Of a stretch of 64,000 nucleotides of DNA, positions 13,901-24,919 are shown piece after piece. The notes below the pieces were generated by a model. It searched no databases. It saw only the letters and a program-made list of their open reading frames with translations, and was not told where the DNA came from. The translations under genes and the position numbers were made by a program. The number at the start of each line of letters is the position of its first letter. Position 1 is the stretch's first letter. Where the stretch lies: positions 434,329 to 498,328 of the forward strand of contig CABFPE010000197.1 of NCBI GenBank assembly GCA_900660155.1. The letters run 5' to 3'. The DNA comes from Hofstenia miamia. Lineage: Eukaryota > Xenacoelomorpha > Acoela > Hofsteniidae.

Positions 13901-16900
13901 TTGAGTCGGCCTTGGACAAACAGTTTCAGGTAAATCCTGAAATGCATTCGCAGATCAATCATTACAAAAATTAAAATATTGTACTAATCCACAATCGCAA
14001 GGTGTAATAAAATAGAACACTTCAACAAAATATAATCAATGTATCCAGTTAAACAGGAAAACTGTTAAAGTAGCCTAAAATGTGATTTTATTCGATAACT
14101 CAAAGGTGGTCCGATTTTTGAAATATACTTTCTGGTGTCATTTTTTAGTATGCACGGATTGAAAAATTTTTGTTGCTACGAAAATTGAAATTTTACAATT
14201 TGAGGAAATTTAACAAATGAGTCAGTAAACAGTAGACTGCAAACTTACAAAAGCAAATAGGCTTTTTGACGGCAATGAAGAAGCAAGTATCGGTTCGTAG
14301 CAATATCTAAATAAATTAATTTTGAATAAAATTTACGGAAATATCCAGGTAGGCCATAAAGTCCTACAAAATAAGTATTGTTTAGAGCAAACAAAATGAT
14401 AAAAACTAACAAAGCACATATTTTTACAAAAACATGTAAATGTTAAAAATAATTTCCATTTAGACGATTGGGCAAATTGCGCATGCCACTCCGAAGATAA
14501 TCTGCTGTAATCTTTCTCAAATTGTTTATTTTAATAAGGTAAATATGATCTCAATTTAAACAAATTGCTACTAATTATATTAATAACTTTAGTCTTATTA
14601 ATGTCAGAGAGAGGAGTATGGTTATGATTTTAAAAGACTTATCTTTACAAAACTCAAAGAGGCTCTATTTTTTAAATGTTGGGAATTTTATAAGAAATCG
14701 CACTGAATTTTTATTGTGCTGGCAAAAATTCTAAAATTTCTATAGCAGTTTCTTATTTTAAGTAGAAAGTACATTATAAACATTGCTTCATTGACTTCTT
14801 TAATATCTAGTTGTACATAAATAATTGAAAACTTCACTTTAAAAAAAATTATTTCTTACATAGGACTTATATCGATAACCACTATTAATCAAGTATTTCA
14901 TCGCACTATCCTGAATGTACATCAGGTATTGGCCTAACAATTATAATTGTAGAATTCCTATTTTGTTATAAATTATAATATAAATTATAAAAATGGCAAA
15001 TAATGACAGCTACAATGTTCTTGATTACTTGAAACAAAGCAATGACTTAAAAACAGAGCCAAGCCCCTAGTAATGTATTAGGTTGGCGAAGTGCCTGATA
15101 AACGGAATAGTTACACACTATAATAAAATAAATTCTAACGTGGAGCTCTCTGAAATATTAGAAGGTTCCTTAGAAGCATCAGCTAACTGGCGTTGAAATT
15201 GATCTTCCTTTTTTCTAAAAATAGAACTAAGAAAATTTAAAAATAGCAGATTACAAAAAAATTGTGGAAATTAATACTCTAGAAGATGATTCGGTTAAAT
15301 CAAAATTTTTGGTGCAGAAGGCTTGAGAGGCTTCATTTTATGTAAAATGGGGTGCAGATTCCAAAAAAAGCAGTCTTATTGATCGTACTCAACACATTTT
15401 TGTGATATTTGCCATTTTTTTGTCAAGAGATATGGACTTGAGGTTGGTTTCTCCAACCGTTCCTCCTTAAGGAACTGGATGTACTTGTCGTTGACATCAG
15501 CTAATTTAGCCGGTTTCGCTGACATTCCAATCTGAAATATTTCAATATATGATACTAATCGTAAAAAGGTAGGCTCCAGTTTCCTTACGTATGTTTCACT
15601 GTCTTCCTTTTCTTGAATCTTGCCACCCTTTGAAACATCTTTTAATGTATGTAGTATGGTACTTAACTTCATTAGCTATGAAGTCCATGTTCTCAAAATC
15701 CCGAAGAAAGTTTTGGTCCCTCTGATGCCTTGCTGCATTCTTTAGATTCTCTTGCGCTTGTAGTGTTAAGGTGTATTTACGGCTTATCAGTGAATTATAA
15801 CACTTTACAATTGAGAAGAATATATTGTTGTTGATACATGTTTACATCTTCTCAATTGAACTTGTTTATCATCTTTCTTTGTTATTGATAAAGCGTTTAG
15901 AGCTGACTAATTGAAGCAATATAATTGATTTAATGTTTACACTAACGTAATGACTATTATTAAAGGAATGAAAGACGAAATATCAAAAGTGTTTTGATCA
16001 CGTCTTTCATCTCAATTGTGGAAATATGATAATCTTTCAAGTGTTTACAGCAGCATTAGCGCAATTGATAAGCTCGATTATGCATTCTTGTTATTTCATT
16101 AGTTTTATTAATTGATCGCCCTTCACAGCTGCTTACAGCTGAATTTGTGTTAATTGAGAGCTCGATTGCGAAGTATTATATTTCATTGATAAGCTGTAAA
16201 GACACCTTTACACAGGTTGACAGATTTTCAGAACCACTTGTAAAATACACTTATTTTCCAGCACTCCACTAGTTGAGGCAACTCTTACTGATTGTTTCTG
16301 TATCTTAGATCTTGTTTCAATAGATCCATCTTTAAAACAACTTTTCTCTTCCTTCTGACATACTGTAAAATTGCTGTAACATCCACTGTGAAAGCCATTA
16401 CCAGGCGGTGGTTCCGATTCGAAGTCTTTGAATTCATATATTTCTAAGTACTTTGATCTCGTCTAATACTTTTTTCTGGTTTGACCTACTTTCCCAGCTG
16501 TCTTCCATGTGTGTTCAGTGAGCGGAACAACTGTATCACCATCAAGTTCTGTTTCCCCACTCACGTGCAGCACACACTGCAAATCCGAAGCTTGAGCACT
16601 ATCCATGTGTAATATACAAGAACAAATTAATTCAAGATAGTAAATCAGTACTCATGATAAAGCCAATACAAAATAAACTCGTCAATCATTTTGTACCAAG
16701 GTTTAAGCATATTAGTGTCAATATCACAAAAATGTGTTGATTACGGTCAATAAGACTGTTTTTTGGAATCTGCGCCCTATTTTACATAAAATAGCCCCTC
16801 AAATCTGCTGCACTAAAGTCTTTGATTAAGCCGACTCATCTCCTAGATTAAAAATCTTATACCATATAGTAGTTTACCTGAAATACATTTCGTTTTCCAT

Positions 16901-18030
16901 ATTAAATTTGTCGGCAACAGTTTGTTTGAACTTGATATATTGGGTAAGAAGCCGTTTATTCTCTTCTTCCGACTTAAGACGTTTATCTTCCGATACTCTA
17001 AGCTGTAGCTCAAATTCAAGCTTAGCATTTTCTAACATCTAAACAGATACTATAACATAACTAAATGTTCCCAAAATGCTGATTTTATTGAAATATGCTT
17101 TTTTTAAATTTTCATTAAATAGTCTACGGCCATGACACGAATATCATTTTTCACTATTAATCTTTTCCAGAGATAACCCCAATTTACAAATTGTCTTTTA
17201 ATATAATATTAAGAAATATACGCAGGACTATATCTTGCGCCGGATAAATAGCTTCCATGTTACATATAACATAATATATGTGACTTCAAAATGGCTTTGG
17301 GTGATGACACGAAAGGCATTAACACCATATTGTAATATCTTTAAATTTAGATAAAACAGCTCAACAAAAATATGTAGTGGTCACACCAGCAAAACCCTCT
17401 CTTATTACAAGTGCGTATTAAATTGTCAATATTTGTGGTCTAAGATCCTAACTAATAAAAAACTGCATCATTCAAAATTATTATCGCAAACACACAAAAA
17501 CAATGATGGAAAAAGGAATACCTCATTTTGCTTGCGCAATTCTTCTATATCAAGTGCAAGATCTGATCGAATCTTTTCTAAAACTCCGTACTCTGCTTTC
17601 AGATTATCAATTCTAATCTACAATAAATAAATGCAAACTTAAATGAGGTTACATTCGTGTCTTTTCCGATAACTGATGCTCTGCATTGCGTAGTAAATCA
17701 TTCAAGTCAATAAGTTTTTGAGCATTCTAAATGTTGATAAACGCCTAATGATTGTAACAAATTGTAACTTACTGTTGCCTTTTCAGATAAAAAGCCTGTC
17801 AATTCTGCCTGAGTTTCATAAAGCTTTTTTTCAAGTTCAGATATTTTTTCAACACTCTTTTTATCGCTAAATTATAAAATCAAAAAATAATTTAAAATAT
17901 TTCTCTTACCCGACACCATCTACAATTTGTTCTTGCAGGTTTTCTACTTCTAGCTTCAATTTGTCATTTGTAAGCTGAAGATGTGAATTTTTGGCCTTTA
18001 ATGTTTCAACTTTATCAAAAATGTCAAAAT
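4972..18030 (-). CDS. ATG16L: Autophagy protein ATG16L, spliced, N-terminal exon(s) not resolved
   Basis: ATG16L binds ATG5-ATG12 and places ATG8/LC3 lipidation at the phagophore; the C-terminal WD40 propeller serves non-canonical lipidation in animals. Exons from 5' to 3' on the minus strand: 18030-17910, 17866-17773, 17726-17653, 17612-17522, 17038-16878 (coiled coil), 13767-13733, 13423-13318, 12922-12780, 12139-12016, 7055-6885, 6833-6746, 6417-6265, 5065-4972 (WD40, stop TGA at 4,974-4,972). The reading phase joins at every junction except across 16,878-13,767, where the linker exon(s) were not found. The match to animal ATG16L1 is clear: N-A-G-I-T then S-N-D-F-S-S-R-I-W, G-S-H-D-R-T-V-K-I-W-D-L, S-S-C-N-D-L-V, L-K-V-I-D-I-R and the ending P-S-G-S-T-I-L-S. 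Two consecutive donors (after 13,318 and 12,780) read GTTGG rather than GTAAG. Introns are heavily invaded by transposons. The ATG5-binding helix was not located with confidence. Confidence 0.9.
5859..6062. mobile_element. Small MITE flanked by TTAA, in last ATG16L intron
   Basis: Terminal inverted repeats share GCCACACGATAGGCTTT; a third, partial copy of the end motif (GGCATGCCACACGATG) lies inside at about 5,918. TTAA stands directly outside both ends (5,855-5,858 and 6,063-6,066), the target duplication of piggyBac-type and some other elements. It is 204 bp with no coding capacity. Confidence 0.7.
7549..8807 (+). pseudogene. mariner-type transposon, decayed
   Basis: The plus strand reads as a mariner transposase in broken frames. 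The N-terminal part at 7,624-7,812 resembles the mariner helix-turn-helix region (I-L-I-K-I-D-I-F-Q-L-C-R, then G-W-I-S-K). F-I-T-D-E-T-W-V-P-F near 8,110-8,140 carries the first catalytic aspartate, and a later D-N-P-R-P-H-I at about 8,410 resembles the conserved D-N-A-R-P-H around the second. Several stops and frame changes separate these blocks. Eight bases, TAGTATAC, are inverted at the two ends and start and finish with TA, giving about 1.26 kb, the normal size for mariner. It lies in the long ATG16L intron between exons 12,016 and 7,055, opposite to the gene. Confidence 0.75.
8985..10600 (+). pseudogene. CGBP1/hAT-like transposase relic
   Basis: Broken plus-strand frames give, in order, a BED-like zinc finger (C-x-x-C near 9,000, then H-I-A-T-T-Q-H-A-R near 9,045-9,070), I-P-S-E-S-T-L-R-K-N near 9,180-9,210, and K-A-G-K-H-L-K-E then Y-V-T-C-S-G-H-V-A-D-L-F near 9,485-9,580 with P-T-R-R-F after it. 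This order matches hAT-like proteins related to CGBP1 (DUF659 type). Sequence after about 9,900 is less clear and the right end is uncertain. It also sits in the long ATG16L intron. Confidence 0.55.
10600..11960. other. Intronic AT-rich sequence, nothing recognised
   Basis: This is the rest of the long ATG16L intron between the hAT-like relic and the exon at 12,016-12,139. All frames are broken and no motif or repeat structure was recognised. Confidence 0.5.
13768..15267. other. ATG16L intron/linker region, exon(s) unresolved
   Basis: The linker between the coiled coil and the WD40 propeller should be encoded here or close by, because the phase after exon 16,878 (two bases left over) does not fit the exon starting at 13,767 (one base needed). 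I could not choose a convincing exon. The rest is AT-rich without recognised content. Confidence 0.5.
15268..16857 (-). mobile_element. DNA transposon with ~145-bp TIRs, carrying a broken Cys-rich ORF
   Basis: Imperfect terminal inverted repeats at about 15,268-15,412 and 16,717-16,857 share CATTTTATGTAAAAT, GCAGATTCCAAAAAA, CAGTCTTATTGA and CAACACATTTTTGTGATATT. On the minus strand an ATG at about 16,606 opens M-D-S-A-Q-A-S-D-L-Q. Further on come W-K-T-A-G-K-V and G-F-H-S-G-C-Y-S-N-F-T, a pattern I know from repeat-derived proteins of cnidarians and other invertebrates; the ORF continues in pieces to about 15,376 (S-A-K-P-A-K-L-A-D-V-N-D). A smaller MITE interrupts it. The right end lies about 20 bp from the donor of an ATG16L coiled-coil exon. 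The superfamily is not known to me. Confidence 0.7.
15766..16212. mobile_element. MITE nested in the long-TIR element
   Basis: The ends are inverted repeats of about 35 bp (AGGTGTATTTACGGCTTATC on the left; AGGTGTCTTTACAGCTTATC as the complement of the right end). TTA stands next to both ends, as expected for the three-base TWA target duplication of PIF/Harbinger-type MITEs. It separates the N- and C-terminal parts of the host element's minus-strand ORF, so it is the younger of the two. Confidence 0.7.
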
Positions 18031-18095
18031 CTAAAGTATTTCAATTCTAAATCATGAATAATATTATAAATTTTACCATAAAGTCTAATGAAATG

Positions 18096-18100
<5 letters not shown>

Positions 18101-18143
<43 letters not shown>
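18101..18143. repeat. (TA)n microsatellite
   Basis: About 21 TA units upstream of the first securely identified ATG16L exon. Shorter TA tracts occur near 12,759, 20,360, 21,830, 24,901, 28,546, 33,548 and 57,138. Confidence 0.95.
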
Positions 18144-18148
<5 letters not shown>

Positions 18149-18609
18149 GTTCACAGAAAAATACCCAAAAAACCTTACTATACAAGTACAAACATATACA
18201 AAAACCGTATATAAACTACGTATGTATATTGCAATAATGATTAAACGTGATAATCTAAAATATGAAATCAATTTATTGTAAGAAAGTATTAATTAATAAC
18301 TATGCATCTAATATTTCGCGAGGTTGTTTACTCAAGTTCACTATGAGAATAAGCATATTCAATATGAGAATAAGTTAGTTGAATATGTAAAATGAAAATT
18401 AAAACAATATAGATCAAAAAAGTGTACAAAACAGATATTTTTACACTACAACTTTGCAATAAAACATACACTCAACGTTTTATAAATATTCCATATCTTC
18501 ATAATTAATTACCCTAGGAATGAGATGTGTGATATCTGCAATTTCCGTGTAAATAATATAGGAGTTATTACTTCATTGGCATTTGATTGCAAGCAAAATT
18601 CCTGCTTAC

Positions 18610-18644
18610 TTCGCATTTCTTGCCAACTCTTTAATTTTTGTTGC
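18610..18644 (-). CDS. Possible upstream ATG16L exon
   Basis: On the minus strand an AG acceptor, 35 bases and a consensus GTAAGC donor give Q-Q-K-L-K-S-W-Q-E-M-R, which splices in phase into the exon starting at 18,030. A tryptophan shortly before the coiled coil recalls the ATG5-binding helix of ATG16, but the distance to the coiled coil is shorter than usual. It could be a chance splice pair; transcript data would decide. Confidence 0.3.
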
Positions 18645-18749
18645 CTTTTAAGCATTTTTTATTTAAAAAAAAACAAAATACGCTCTATGGCATTTGTAGC
18701 GTTATCAATAAGTAATACAAAGCCAGTAGAATAGCCAAGAGGATATGTG

Positions 18750-21700
18750 GGGCATGATTACCATCCACCCAAGTCCGCTCTGACCCATTTAAAAGTATGT
18801 CAAATCGCCCCATTTTAGTTTCTTGCAAAAATTTTCTTTAATTTTCAGTTTGCTAGTTCAAAGTTGAATACGTTCGAAACTTATTTTTCAACAAATTGTT
18901 TATAAATTATACCGCATCCACTGCATTTGTGTTAATTCGCATGTACTGTTGAGTAATTGTAAGCTACTTTTTATTGCAGCCCATGTGAATAATTTTTTCA
19001 ATACTTTGGCCCAAGCCTTGCCAAGACCTGGACTGCCTGAGCCATATTCAACTATGCCGTTCATGAGAATTTAAAAATTTCAAAATGTTTTATTTGCAAA
19101 CCTATTGGAATTAATTTATTAGCAGTGTTTTTTTAATAGTGAAATCTGCAACTTGCAGTTTAACCCAAACTAATCTAGGTTTTTACAATCTTTGATTATT
19201 TTCTTACTATTTACATTTTTGTTCTATACCGGCGACTCATTGTATATCTATTAGGATGAGCCTTTGCCCAAATTAGTTGGTTGAAGAACACTGCGATCTT
19301 TGACTTTCGTGCACTGCTTTATTGTAGTTTAGATCATTCTTGTTTTACATGGACTTATTTCGGAATGGGGATAATTTGAAAAAACTGGGCGTTTTATTGA
19401 AGTTAAGATTTTCCCGGGTTTCAGGCATAGGAATAATACTTTGCCACAAAAATTTATTATATCCAGGAAGCACATTTTCTTATATTTATGTTCATATTCA
19501 AGAATTTACAAAATTCTTAATAGGGTTGGATGAAAGCATTTGAATATGTAAACAAGACGAATGTAGCCATATGATTATACTGGCATATCAAGAATTTTTG
19601 AGAAATATTGAATTTTAGTAATATTTGTAATCCTCATAATCCCCTACAAAATGATATAAAATTAGAAATCAAACAAAAATCTTGAAAAAATAACAGTACA
19701 ATTACTAAATCAGCATCAAATAAAGAATTTTACTTTGAAAGGTTATTTCGTTATGAAGGCTTCATATTGAATACATAAAAATAGTCAGATTACACCGGTG
19801 TTATTGATACCCATCCCCGTGAGATATATACTGATGAACATTTCGATCATCTTGCATAATCACGAACTTTTTTGAAAAAATGTCTAAATTACTGAAAACA
19901 ATTAAACCTTTCCATCAAAATCTTGGCAATTTGAAATTTCTTGGTTTTCAGAAAAATTATTTGCACTTAGTATTGCGTGCAGACTATAATAATAGTTCAT
20001 CACCAAAATCCGTAAATTTTCATATGCAAACTTTGTTGTCAATACAAAAATTCGCAAATGAAGGTTTTTCAAGGTATTTTCTAAACATTTTACGACGAGC
20101 TTTAGTGTAGTTTAATTACTATAAAAAGTAATGCTTATGCTGTCATTATGTAATTATTCATGTTTCTACATATACCTATACTTATATGAAAAATACTGAT
20201 ACCTTAATATAATTTTATTGCAAGGGTTGTCAAATGATATTTTTTACTACACGAGAATATTTAAGTTTCATAAGTTTCATTTGTCGAGATTTCTTGTCGG
20301 ATCATGAACATTATTTATAAAACATTCATCAACCTCACTAACTGAAAGCTGAACTTTATATATGTATATATATATATATATATATATCAGAGTGGACGAA
20401 TTTACTCGATAGTTGATTACCGCTGTGTTATTGAAAATGAATTTTAACTCTAAGGATACAAGATCAATCTAATGGCAACTAGAAGTTTCATTTTAATATA
20501 AAATCAAATGTTAGAGATTGAACATGTTACTTTCAAGAAGTTATTTACCACAAGATTGTTGGAGTAACATTAAATATTTGATCATTCTCGGTGCAAAATG
20601 GGACTATATCAGGGGGGGCGGCAACACAAAATGGAAAAAATCGGGAATTATTAAGTGCAAAAGCGAGAGATTTGCGAGGAAAAACTGAAACTAACGAATA
20701 GTTTTAAAAAAGTGCAGATTGCTACAAGCATTTTATTACTAGGATGTAAGATCACTTTTAGGAAATTTAATTCAAGAAATGATAAACAAGTCGAATTTTA
20801 TGTAAATAATCTATGTTGAAGAAAGAAAGAAAAAGAATAACCAATGTATTTTTTATGTTTTCTGTTCTATTTTTTGCAAGACTTCTTAATTTGGATGGGG
20901 TGCGTGAAGCACAAGAACCCTCACTAAACGGGATTTTTTATATTGCAATCGAGAGACCTCAAGAAATCTTTAAAATACCTCCTCGCATCGGGATAATTGG
21001 CACGCCTGTTGATCTAGAATTTGGAATTCAATAAAATTTTAGTACACAAGAGGAAAAACTTTCGTATTTTTTCAATCAAAAATATTATGAAGGTTTATTT
21101 TTTCACATAGGCAATGATTACCTCTGTAATCCTAATATTCTAGCCTTAACGTTACAAACTGGTTGATCATTGGTACAATTAAAATATTCGTATATTATAA
21201 ATGAACATTTAATACGCGCAATGTCATTCGATACTAGTGTCGCCTTACTGCAATGTGATGGACCCTTCATTTCAATCTAAAATTACTTCTCTTATGGAAA
21301 TCCCTGCGATTCCTTTGGCCTTGCAACCCAAATATATAACTGAAAGAACTGTTAATAATGGGATATGTGCCCAATGGAAAATCAATGTCAGAAGTTGATT
21401 ATGTAAAAATCACTATCATGCTAAATTCATCTCTTGAACAATTTTTATTTCTTCACATGGGCAATTATATGTGTGAACTGTTAAAGAACAAGTTGGCAAT
21501 AAAATCATGCAACTTTGTGATACACATATAAGTCAAATCTGATAGATGAGTAATAAAAACCTCTAAAATTAGAAAAAGATTAAATTCCTACGATCAGTTA
21601 AAATTTCTGTAAATGGATGAGTTTCTTGGCAATTTCGTTCTTTCAATTTAGATAAAATTAAGTTTATGCTATCGCTGTTCATTTTAAAATCACAGTCATT

Positions 21701-21850
21701 TTGACTATTTGTTTTTTACAAAATTCGATGTTGTTAAATTATAAAATTATGAAACGGACATAATTAATTACAATTTAGACTACTGCGCTTAATAAACATT
21801 TTTCATCAAATTATAATATAATTATGAATATATATATATATAAATAAATA
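18750..21850. other. Intergenic, no gene recognised
   Basis: AT-rich, with CpG present at ordinary frequency. Short open frames at 19,340-19,543, 19,880-20,110 and 20,813-21,034 have no familiar domain. The promoter and first exon of ATG16L should lie in or near this region but could not be placed. Confidence 0.5.
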
Positions 21851-23590
21851 TATATATGAGCTCTTAATGATCCTGGTGGAAACAATCCCTTTCTGAGCAT
21901 TGTAAATGAAAACAATTATGTTCACTGGTCATAATTGTTCTACTCAATTTGCCTCAGGGAAAAAATTGATCATCCTATGTGTAAGCAACTTCCTTCTTTT
22001 CTTCTGTGAAGGATATTAAGAAACAAGGCTTTCAGTAGCAAAATTCTTGTTTGCAATGTGCATTTTGGTTTAGATGTGCCTTTGCTTCATCAATCATTAT
22101 AGCTGAACTTAGGCAAATGCTCAAATGAGTTTCAAATATGGATTGTGGCAGCAATCTGAAGTGACTTTATCATTTCCACAATGCCCATCCAATCTGATGT
22201 TCTTGCTGATAATGTATGCAATGTGAAAACTGTAGCAACTAAGTAATAGTTTCATAAACAATTTGATTCAAGCTTCATGGAAAGGGCAGTTAAACTACTT
22301 TGTAAGGATTGGATTATTGAACAATTGACTCACAATGTACAACATAAGCATTTGTGGTGCAAATTCATGGACCTAGAATGAATATTGATAACTTAGAAAC
22401 AGTAAACCAAAAAAATTAATTCTAAAATGGAAAGCAATTATATGCATATTTGACTCACATTGCTTGTTAGGGATGCATTCGGAAAACCATTCTAATTGAT
22501 CTAATGCTGAGACAAATTGTCACAGCATCATTTTAGCATTATTAGTAAATCTTCAGAAGCTGCTTGGTGTTGTCAAGATAAAGAATTTAAATTCAATTGT
22601 GTAGTTCAATTCAATGTTTCTAAATTTTAGGATCATGCATATATCTTTGATTGTATATCACATGATCTTTGTACTCATTGATGATAAGCAGTATTAAACT
22701 AAACATTGCAATGCCCATGATTCAAATTCAGTAAGTTGACTGAAAGAACAATTTGCCAAAGTTAAATTTTTCCTAAATATTAGAGAATTACCCAAACTTT
22801 AATTTATTTTATGTTGATAAAGTAATTGAAATTTTAAGTTATTGATTTCAAATGGATTTTCATATTTGTTTGATTTAGTATTTTTCAATAGAGATTCATG
22901 AATTCATTTTACTTGTATTTTCTAAATTCTGGTTACTTGAAAACCATTGCTATGATCAGTGTTTTCTCAAAACTAGTTTGAGTTTTGCCATTTTAAGTTT
23001 GAGCTCAATTATTTCTTAGTATTAATGATCTTTCCTCTAAGTTTTGTAAGCTCATTCTGGTTTGAGTTTTAGAATTTTGAGAACCTGGAAACCTTTACTG
23101 GAACCCATTTTTTGCTAATTTCATCATTAAATTTGGAGCTTTAAATCAATTTCAAGTTACTCAATCTAAGATTGAAAATAATATTTATTGAGCCCAAAAT
23201 TTTTTTGAAGAATTTTCTAATTCTTTCAATATTTAATGTAACTTTTTATCTACTCTCAGGTAAATTTTTATTCAATTTTGAATTCATAAATATTAACATC
23301 TCAACAAGTCTCCCATTTCAACCTTTTCATAGTTAATTATGCAAACTTGGAATTTTAAGGCAACTTCAATTTTAATAATTCAGTGTATGTAAATAGAAGT
23401 ATCAAAACTTGCCTGCTTTACTACCAGTTTGTCATTCAATCCAAAATTTGATTTTTTTTCAAGAAATTTGGAGGGATATAAAAAAATTTTCAGAATGGGT
23501 GATGTCAATATATGCAATATCTTGAAAAATATTTCAAGTATAAAATGCACAAAGGCATGATATTCATGTCAATATGAGTTAAATGTTGAT
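21850..23590. other. CpG-poor decayed repeat DNA
   Basis: Base use changes at about 21,850: CpG becomes very rare while TG and CA are common, as in the LTR element further right. No frame is open for long and no domain was recognised. It is probably ancient methylated repeat sequence. Confidence 0.45.
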
Positions 23591-23593
23591 ATA

Positions 23594-24350
23594 CAGTACT
23601 GGAAAAGGAATTTGGCAACCCATGATTTGTCATAAATATTTCTAAAAAGTGGATGCTGAGAATGTCATATTTATTTTTTAATTAGATTTGGCGTTACAGA
23701 AAGAGGAATTCATCAACAGCAAGATATAATTATAACTGTTTACTTTAAATCTCAAGGAGAAATGGTAACTTTTAGACCAAATCAGAAAATCTGTAAAAAA
23801 TTTCATTGTTTGAGCTTTTTTCAGTCTATTTATATTGAAAATGTCTAATAACAGTCTTTCTTCTCCATATATGATGTCTAGTTAATGAGTTATGTAACTC
23901 TTGCAATGTGTGAGTTGAGTATCTCCAAAGATTGGGAAGGGATAAGTCATTGTAATATTGTAGAGTCACCTCAAAGTACTTTCTCTAATTCAAAGTCTGT
24001 AAGACCAAAGAAGACCTCCAAAACCTCCCATCAGGTCTTATTTGCCTTTCAAAGTGAAATCCCAGTAAAACTTCAGAGGAATTTTGCAAGGAATTGGCTG
24101 ATTTTCACCTTGTGAAAGCAAGAACTGTGCAAAATATCCTGAAGAAGTACTCAGTTTGGACTTTTGTGGCACCCAGAAAGCCATTCTTAACCTCAAAGCA
24201 AAGATTGCACCAGGTGAGGTGGGTCAATTTAATGAGAGACAATTCAACTGAAGATTGGTCAAATGTTATATTTTCAGATGAGTCAAGATTTGAGCTAGCT
24301 AGACTCATCAAAGGAATATTGATAAAGAGACCAACTGGGCAGAAGTTCAT
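23594..24350 (+). pseudogene. Tc1-type transposon, 5' part
   Basis: The element begins after TA with CAGTACTGGAAAAGGA, resembling Tc1 ends. Plus-strand frames give I-S-K-D-W-E-G-I-S-H (helix-turn-helix, about 23,926), R-P-K-K-T-S-K near 24,000, and then S-T-E-D-W-S-N-V-I-F-S-D-E-S-R-F (24,240-24,290). The aspartate of F-S-D-E-S-R-F belongs to the DDE/D catalytic set. Stops interrupt the frame, and similarity stops at about 24,350 where a fragment of the GGTTGGTT MITE and LTR sequence follow. CpG-poor, old. Confidence 0.75.
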
Positions 24351-24373
24351 ATTCTTGCCTCTACTTAATCAGA

Positions 24374-24398
24374 GAATTGACAGATTTAAGAACCAACC
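24374..24398. mobile_element. Right-end fragment of the GGTTGGTT MITE
   Basis: Twenty-five bases match the right terminus of the MITE seen whole at 41,009 and 50,552, followed by the same LTR flank (AAATTCAAGAGC) as at 50,949. So both LTRs carried this MITE at the same position before this one was truncated. Confidence 0.75.
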
Positions 24399-24899
24399 AA
24401 ATTCAAGAGCAGTTTTAAATACTAATAACGTTGTCCCCTCAATCAGTGCTATACATGTAATTGCTCATTTAAATTTGTGTAGAAAATTGAATGTTTGATT
24501 TTGTAAACAAAGACCAAGTAGTTATTCTTACTTTGTATAAACACTAAGAAACCATTGTTGAAGAGTTGAAATTTATTGCATTTCACTGAAACTGTGTTTG
24601 TTTTTTTTCTACATTTCTTATTACATTTTAACCTGATGGTTACAATAATTGCTTAAGTTTCCAGCAACAATTTGAGTGTTACTCCTCTGAACAAAGGACA
24701 ATTACTTCTTAGACAAACACAGCTAAAATTGTGGAATGCATTAGGATATGGATACAGCTACAAGTATGTATAACAAACCTTTCTTTCAAATGTAACATGA
24801 TCAGAAACCTATAATTGATTACACTGTGATTAAATTATGCTGTTGGCTAGAAGGAATGCATGGTAATTGCATGCTATTTATACATGAGCTGAGAGATAA
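24399..24899 (+). mobile_element. 5' LTR, left part, of gypsy-type element
   Basis: Aligns along its length with 50,949-51,454 of the 3' LTR, with scattered substitutions. It stops at a TA tract directly before DNA transposon A; the rest of the same LTR resumes at 40,902. Confidence 0.8.
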
Positions 24900-24919
24900 G
24901 TATATATATATATATATAT

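Noticed and set aside
13899-13936. Candidate 38-base ATG16L linker exon, phase-compatible on both sides
   Set aside because: No similarity to any ATG16 linker and a weak donor (GTGTGT); such short fits are common by chance.
15376-15672. 98-codon minus-strand ORF considered as an ATG16L exon
   Set aside because: It lies between the TIRs of the inserted transposon and belongs to that element's ORF.
18047-18271. ORF rich in Tyr-Ile repeats
   Set aside because: Translation of the TA microsatellite.
20813-21034. 73-codon ORF as a host gene
   Set aside because: No recognisable domain, splice context or codon signal; left unannotated.
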